A DNA stretch of 17,780 bases from Cymbomonas tetramitiformis (taxonomy: Eukaryota > Chlorophyta > Pyramimonadophyceae > Pyramimonadales > Pyramimonadaceae): contig LGRX02028667.1 in NCBI GenBank assembly GCA_001247695.2, positions 1-17,780 on the forward strand, read 5' to 3'. Shown here piece after piece: positions 13,722 to 17,780 of the stretch. The notes beneath the pieces are model-generated. The model did not search any database. It saw only the letters and a list, made by a program, of their open reading frames with translations, and was not told the DNA's origin. Numbering within the stretch: position 1 is the first letter of the stretch; every line of letters starts with the position of its first letter. The position numbers and the translations under genes were made by a program.

Positions 13722-16488
13722 CACCCTCCGACAAGGTCCTCCACTCCGGCGAGGTGAACAGGTCCGAGCCCTTCGGATACCACCGCACCAGCCGCGCCCC
13801 CTTCAGCAGGCGCCACCAATCATAGGTGTCCCACACCGGGAGCACAAAAGTGCCCGCCGTAGTCCTCGGAGACCGCCTCTGGCACCTCAAAAAGTGCTCG
13901 AGGTACCGCCTCACCCGCTCATAATCGGGGTTGGCATACACATGCTCCCCATCCACAGGCGTGTCCTCAAACCCATCCACCACCGACCGATACCTGGGCA
14001 GCTGGGCATTGGTGCCCACCGGGTCCGCTCCCCCGTCCAAAGTGAACGGCCATGCGAACATGTCCTGCACGGAGAGGAACTCATCCCTCCTGAACTGCCA
14101 GTCAGAGTAGTCCTTCCGCCGAACATAGCGGGAAAGCCCATCCGACAGGGTGTTCTCGACCCCGGGGATGTGCTCTGCGGCCAAGTCCAGGGCATACTCA
14201 GCAGCCGCCCGGAACATCCGCTCACACACCGGCCACAGGTCCGGCGCCATGGTGCCCTGCTTGTTCACCATGCTCATGGTGGTGGTGTTGTCCGTACGGA
14301 GCAACATGCACCCACCCCGGTGATCCGGCCCCAAAAGCTCCCCCGTAGCAGCCGCCGTACTAGCCTCCCGAAAGTTGGAGCTCTTGCACGGCGCCCGCTC
14401 ATGCTCGGGGAAGGCCAAGATGTGGCGCCAATCCCGATACGCAATGCCGCCCTGCCAACCAGAGGCATCCATCACCGGCGCCGGCACACCCTCAGGGGTG
14501 GCCCAATGCTCCGTGAGATAGGGCCGGTCACCCGAGTGCCTCTCATCCCACCAGCCGGAGACCTCCGGGCGGCCCTCATACAGGTAGTACCGACGGGTCG
14601 GCCCCTGGCGTGCAGCATGAGCAAACCGCTCCAGCCCCTGCCGAGCCTCGGGCCCCATCGTCACCGTGACATCGGGCCCCCACCGCTGCGCCGGGTCCCA
14701 CTCCGCAACCTCGGGCGCCGTGAAATCGTCCCGGGCCCGATAAATAGGCACCAGCATATTCTGCCCCCCCTTGACCAAAGGAGCCAGGAACTGGTACTTG
14801 CCCACCACCGAGGCCAAGTCCCTCCGAGGCACCACCCCACCAGGCTGCACCGCGCCCAGCAGCACATCAGCAGCGCCCGTGTATTTGGCGATCCGGGCAG
14901 GCGAAGCCGTCACCAGCTGCGGCACCGAGTGGATCTCCCGCCCAATATAGTCCTTCACCACCGACGGATAGTGAGTCTTGTGGTGGGACGCCCTCACGCC
15001 CACCGCCTCCAGCCGGTCCAACTCCGCCTCCACCCGTGCCGTGGCCTCCTGTAGGGTCATGTCCCCGTCGTGCACGGTGTGGCCGTCATCCACAAAGATA
15101 CCGGTGCACTGTGACCTCCCATCAGAGTGTACCACCGAATTAAGGTACCTCTTCAGGACCCTGGCAATGTCCGCTTGATGCTGAGGCGCATCTGCGAACC
15201 CGAACATGTCGTACCGTGCCCGGTAGAAGTCCTTGGACACAGGGAACTGCACGCCCATATAGTCACAGTGGGGCTGCCACCGCGGGTTGTTCCAGAAGGC
15301 GTCCTTGAGGTCCCAGCCGCTCATCCAACAGCTGGGCCTCTGCAGTGAGAGGACGTCCTCCAGATAGTCGTACCGCGCGGTGGCCGGTGCCATAGCCCGA
15401 TTCACACCCGAAGACCTGCCGTTCCAGACATTACGGAACTTGTCCTTCTCCGGCTGGTAGATGGACCCGAGCTGTGTAACCGACCAGGGCTCGTAGTGTA
15501 ACGGCCCTTCCAGGACCCCCGCAGCCGCACTCCTCCGCAGATCTGCCTCGGAGCGGTCGGCATGCTCATAGCAAGACGGATGGTTGTCCCGCTTGAACCT
15601 CGGGGGCTTCGTCACGAAAGCCATACGGTGCCCCCCCACACAACTCCGTCGGAGAGCATCCTCGGACGGCAGGAAGTGGTCGAAGAGCTCCTCCCGATAC
15701 CGGACGCCTGGGCTATAAAGCCCCTCACCAGTGTCGTGGTAGGTCATCTGGCGCTCAGCATGCGCCTTCCGGGCCTCCACCGAGGTGAACTTCCGGGGCG
15801 GCACCTTGAGCACCAGCATGCGGTGGTAGCCGTCCGACGTGTACACCACCAAAAAGAGGCGCCTCTCACCCCTCACCCGCAACCGGCTCCAATGCAGCCG
15901 AGACTTGAGGTGTGAGAGTGCCGGTGTAAGCTTCCCACCGCCATAAAGCAGGTGCCCATACCGCATCAGGTAGCTCTTGAACAGCTGAGCGCTGTCCGTG
16001 AAAGGGTCCAGTCCCCGAGCTCCAGCTGGTACGGGGCAACCTTCAGGATACCAGTAATACAACTCCCGGAGCAGAAGGTCCAGGGCTGGGTGTCGCATCT
16101 GAGGCTCTACCGAACAGTCACCCACACGGGACTGACCAGTTGCCAAAGGGTCTGTGTGAACTGCCTGAACAGGCCGTGGTTTGACCCGAAGAACTTCGGG
16201 TTCCGGTCCACCACTCTCACCAATACCAGAACTGAGGGCTACACCGGTGCATAAGTTCACCGGTTCAAGTTCCTCCAGAACTGAGTACGGGTTGTTCAAC
16301 ACGAGACCACCAAGCTCCCAACGAACAGCACAGTGGGCGGCCCCAGAACTGGGACCGCCAGTTGCCGCCCGACCCGAGTGTGCCCCAAAGTCCAACCGAG
16401 CGGAAGGAGTAGATAAGCGGGAGGTCACGACTGGGTCGGGGGCTGCTGCTTTGCATGTTGAGTCACCTGGTGTCGGCTTGCCGAGTCC
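13477..16488 (-). CDS. Element 2 pol: reverse transcriptase, RNase H and Dam-like methyltransferase
   Basis: The frame runs on from gag with only a UGA (16489-16491) between. The first in-frame ATG is at 16098-16096, and a GTG lies at 16428. Residues are numbered from that GTG. RT spans about 320-560, with FRNVWNGRSSGVN, Asp373 (WDLKDAF) and the catalytic FVDD (445-448), where many relatives have YxDD. RNase H spans about 650-770, with Asp654 (VMDASG), Glu688 (NFREAS), Asp713 (RTDNTT) and Asp763 (TLSDGLSRY). About 790-930 is Dam-like methyltransferase sequence (WPFTLDGG), with NPDY at the catalytic box instead of NPPY. The last 55 or so residues overlap the zinc domain of the recombinase ORF and look unstructured, so the genuine end may be nearer 13650. 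Confidence 0.9.
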   Translation of the reverse strand, partial: GLGKPTPGDSTCKAAAPDPVVTSRLSTPSARLDFGAHSGRAATGGPSSGAAHCAVRWELGGLVLNNPYSVLEELEPVNLCTGVALSSGIGESGGPEPEVLRVKPRPVQAVHTDPLATGQSRVGDCSVEPQMRHPALDLLLRELYYWYPEGCPVPAGARGLDPFTDSAQLFKSYLMRYGHLLYGGGKLTPALSHLKSRLHWSRLRVRGERRLFLVVYTSDGYHRMLVLKVPPRKFTSVEARKAHAERQMTYHDTGEGLYSPGVRYREELFDHFLPSEDALRRSCVGGHRMAFVTKPPRFKRDNHPSCYEHADRSEADLRRSAAAGVLEGPLHYEPWSVTQLGSIYQPEKDKFRNVWNGRSSGVNRAMAPATARYDYLEDVLSLQRPSCWMSGWDLKDAFWNNPRWQPHCDYMGVQFPVSKDFYRARYDMFGFADAPQHQADIARVLKRYLNSVVHSDGRSQCTGIFVDDGHTVHDGDMTLQEATARVEAELDRLEAVGVRASHHKTHYPSVVKDYIGREIHSVPQLVTASPARIAKYTGAADVLLGAVQPGGVVPRRDLASVVGKYQFLAPLVKGGQNMLVPIYRARDDFTAPEVAEWDPAQRWGPDVTVTMGPEARQGLERFAHAARQGPTRRYYLYEGRPEVSGWWDERHSGDRPYLTEHWATPEGVPAPVMDASGWQGGIAYRDWRHILAFPEHERAPCKSSNFREASTAAATGELLGPDHRGGCMLLRTDNTTTMSMVNKQGTMAPDLWPVCERMFRAAAEYALDLAAEHIPGVENTLSDGLSRYVRRKDYSDWQFRRDEFLSVQDMFAWPFTLDGGADPVGTNAQLPRYRSVVDGFEDTPVDGEHVYANPDYERVRRYLEHFLRCQRRSPRTTAGTFVLPVWDTYDWWRLLKGARLVRWYPKGSDLFTSPEWRTLSEGDGTCAFGQDRAFRGSTHWPVVVVHFPPLLPGRRDRCVPEARGGPASMRAGRFVPVLSGDPAADRVLLSRVPATRVPGLRRG

Positions 16489-17780
16489 TCAGGCGACGAC
16501 CTCCGTGTGCTCGCACGGGGTCCGGAGAGGTCCAGAAAAGGCGTGCTTGAGCATGCACTTCTTCTTGACCCCGTCCACGAGCTTTTCCTTGCCGCACACC
16601 ACTGTGATCGGCGCATCTCGGGGGTGGTCATAGTGGTCCGTCCGGTACTGGTGGGGCCCCCCGCAAAGGGGGCAACGGTGAGTGGCGGAAGGTGAACCGC
16701 CACCCGGAGTCGAACCGCCACCGGGTAGGCCACCTCCAGCTCCACCTCCCACCCGAGGCACGGAAGGAACCGGCGCCCTAAGGGCCGTGGGAAAGGACCC
16801 TGCCCCCAGGTTCATCTTGGCCAGGATGTCAGTGAGCTGGGTGGGCAGCACCGTGTCGGAGATGTACTGGCGAACAGCCTCACGACGGTCCCCCACCGAC
16901 TCCTCACTGTGGAAGCGTAGAAGGTCACGGTCTAGCTTCACGGCCTTGGAGAAGGGGCTCATCTCCCACACGGCGACATACTTCGCCGTGATGAAGACAT
17001 AAATCCCCTCCCAAGGGCACCACGACCAATCGAGCGCCGCATACTCGACCAGCTCACTCAGGAACTCGTAACGGGCCTTAATGAGAAGCGCCGTCCTCTG
17101 ATGAACCAAATGAGAGCTGTACGAGGGGGAGAAAACACCGCACCCAGACCGGAGGATGGAGTCCCACTCTGCCGCCCGCTTACGGCAGTAAGTGAGGAAG
17201 CGGTCCCGCCGAGGGAACTGAAGTCTGTCTTTGACTTTCAGCTTGTTCCCCTCGGTCGTCACCAGGTCCTGGGCGAGGTGGAGGGGAGTGTGCAAGAACT
17301 CAGTGGACTCCCCCAAGGTGTCCACCTGCATAACTCGCCTCATGACGGACTTGTCCGCCTTGGACACCCCGTTCCCCGAGTAGTTCTCGCGCATCTCCCG
17401 CCGTAAAGCAGAAGGTGACGCAAGATCCTCCACCGTCAAGCCATCCAACGCACCACTCACCAGTTCCTCCAACCCCATGCTCGGAACCGTCGCTTCCATC
17501 AAGGCAGCAAAGGAGGGAATACCTGCCGCTTCCCCAGGTTCAAGATGTTGAGGAGAAAGGACCCGTAATGCCCCCGGCAGCGGTGGCAGCTGCTGCGAAG
17601 GCGGGGGTGCAACAGCGACGGGGAGTTGCGGCTGGGGGAGAAGAGGCGCGGTCACAGGCTGCGGGTTCACCGGCGGAGGGTTCACAGAGCGGGATGGGGC
17701 GTTCAGCAGTGAGGGAAAAGGCGCGCGGGTTGTGGGGTTACGCAACGCGGGGGCGACGTAAGCCGCGGGCTGAGCTGCGG
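16489..17780 (-). CDS. Element 2 gag, 5' end beyond right edge
   Basis: The frame is open to the right edge, with no ATG at the 5' end inside the window, so this is partial. The visible N-terminus is Pro-rich (about residues 8-60, counting from TTG at 17745). It is followed by a helical capsid-like region with Trp/Tyr-rich segments (ALDWSWCPWEGIYV, VAVWEM) that loosely match gag of element 1. After a Gly-rich linker (about 333-350) comes a zinc-binding tail: Cys358-x2-Cys361, His365, His371/His374, Cys384, Cys397, Cys411 and His413. The spacing is not a standard retroviral knuckle. It ends at UGA 16489-16491 followed by GGA, and pol continues in the same frame. Expected role: packaging of the element RNA. 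Confidence 0.82.
   Translation of the reverse strand, partial: AAQPAAYVAPALRNPTTRAPFPSLLNAPSRSVNPPPVNPQPVTAPLLPQPQLPVAVAPPPSQQLPPLPGALRVLSPQHLEPGEAAGIPSFAALMEATVPSMGLEELVSGALDGLTVEDLASPSALRREMRENYSGNGVSKADKSVMRRVMQVDTLGESTEFLHTPLHLAQDLVTTEGNKLKVKDRLQFPRRDRFLTYCRKRAAEWDSILRSGCGVFSPSYSSHLVHQRTALLIKARYEFLSELVEYAALDWSWCPWEGIYVFITAKYVAVWEMSPFSKAVKLDRDLLRFHSEESVGDRREAVRQYISDTVLPTQLTDILAKMNLGAGSFPTALRAPVPSVPRVGGGAGGGLPGGGSTPGGGSPSATHRCPLCGGPHQYRTDHYDHPRDAPITVVCGKEKLVDGVKKKCMLKHAFSGPLRTPCEHTEVVA

Larger units (their letters stand above)
11343..17780 (-). mobile_element. Element 2: split-direct-repeat tyrosine-recombinase retrotransposon, 5' end beyond right edge
   Basis: Read leftwards it contains gag, RT/RNase H/methyltransferase, a tyrosine recombinase and then two identical 181-bp direct repeats flanking 335 bp. 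YR retrotransposons of the PAT/Ngaro/Kangaroo type have A1-ORFs-B1-A2-B2, and this 3' side fits B1-A2-B2, with the left terminus at 11343. The matching A1 should lie beyond 17780. Its proteins differ strongly from those of element 1 (FVDD instead of YLDD, a zinc domain on the recombinase), so this is a separate lineage rather than a duplicate. The recombinase is broken. Confidence 0.85.

Noticed and set aside
13285..15054. 589-codon plus-strand ORF
   Set aside because: It is antisense to the element 2 RT/RNase H ORF, which has clear motifs; the translation is Arg/Pro/His-rich with no domain.

Overview
This GC-rich eukaryotic window is built mostly from transposable elements. It looks like nuclear DNA of a microalga. 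A green alga fits best, because the retrotransposon types and a GTGCG-type intron donor suit that group, but other algal lineages are not excluded. There is no bacterial-style gene packing, and the only host gene is broken into exons.

Region 1 (1-about 6600, minus strand) is most of a tyrosine-recombinase (YR, DIRS/PAT/Ngaro/Kangaroo-class) retrotransposon, called element 1. Read leftwards it holds a small Cys-rich ORF (6398-5740, frameshifted), gag part 1 (5909-4743), gag part 2 with CCCH and CCHC-like zinc fingers (to 3999), a reverse transcriptase/RNase H/Dam-like methyltransferase ORF (to 1479), and a tyrosine recombinase (1534-453, one-base frameshift). Its left terminal repeats lie outside the window or were not found.

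Region 2 (6533-7790) is a cluster of hairpins followed by about 1 kb of a degenerate 35-bp minisatellite.

Region 3 (about 7844-10994, plus strand) holds dispersed exons of a tandem GT4-GT2 glycosyltransferase gene: a probable end of a GT4 domain, then two clear GT2 exons that together carry the nucleotide-sugar fold and a DDD metal-binding motif. All three exons end on complete codons. The introns contain a 56-bp-arm foldback and a purine-rich tract. After 10994 come two short tandem arrays.

Region 4 (11343-17780, minus strand) is a second, clearly different YR retrotransposon, called element 2. Read leftwards it has gag (open past the right edge), RT/RNase H/methyltransferase, a YR with an N-terminal eight-cysteine zinc domain, then two identical 181-bp direct repeats separated by 335 bp. 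That last arrangement is what the 3' end of a split-direct-repeat (A1...B1-A2-B2) element should look like. Element 2 may sit in antisense inside an intron of the glycosyltransferase gene, since the GT2 domain stops at a splice donor at 10994 and no further exon is seen before the element.

The most interesting signal is shared by both elements. gag and pol lie in the same reading frame, separated by a single UGA followed by GG, and no ATG begins pol near that stop. The recombinase ORF then starts in the +1 frame overlapping the end of pol. This suggests stop-codon readthrough for Gag-Pol and a separate device for the recombinase, although decay of old copies is the main alternative.
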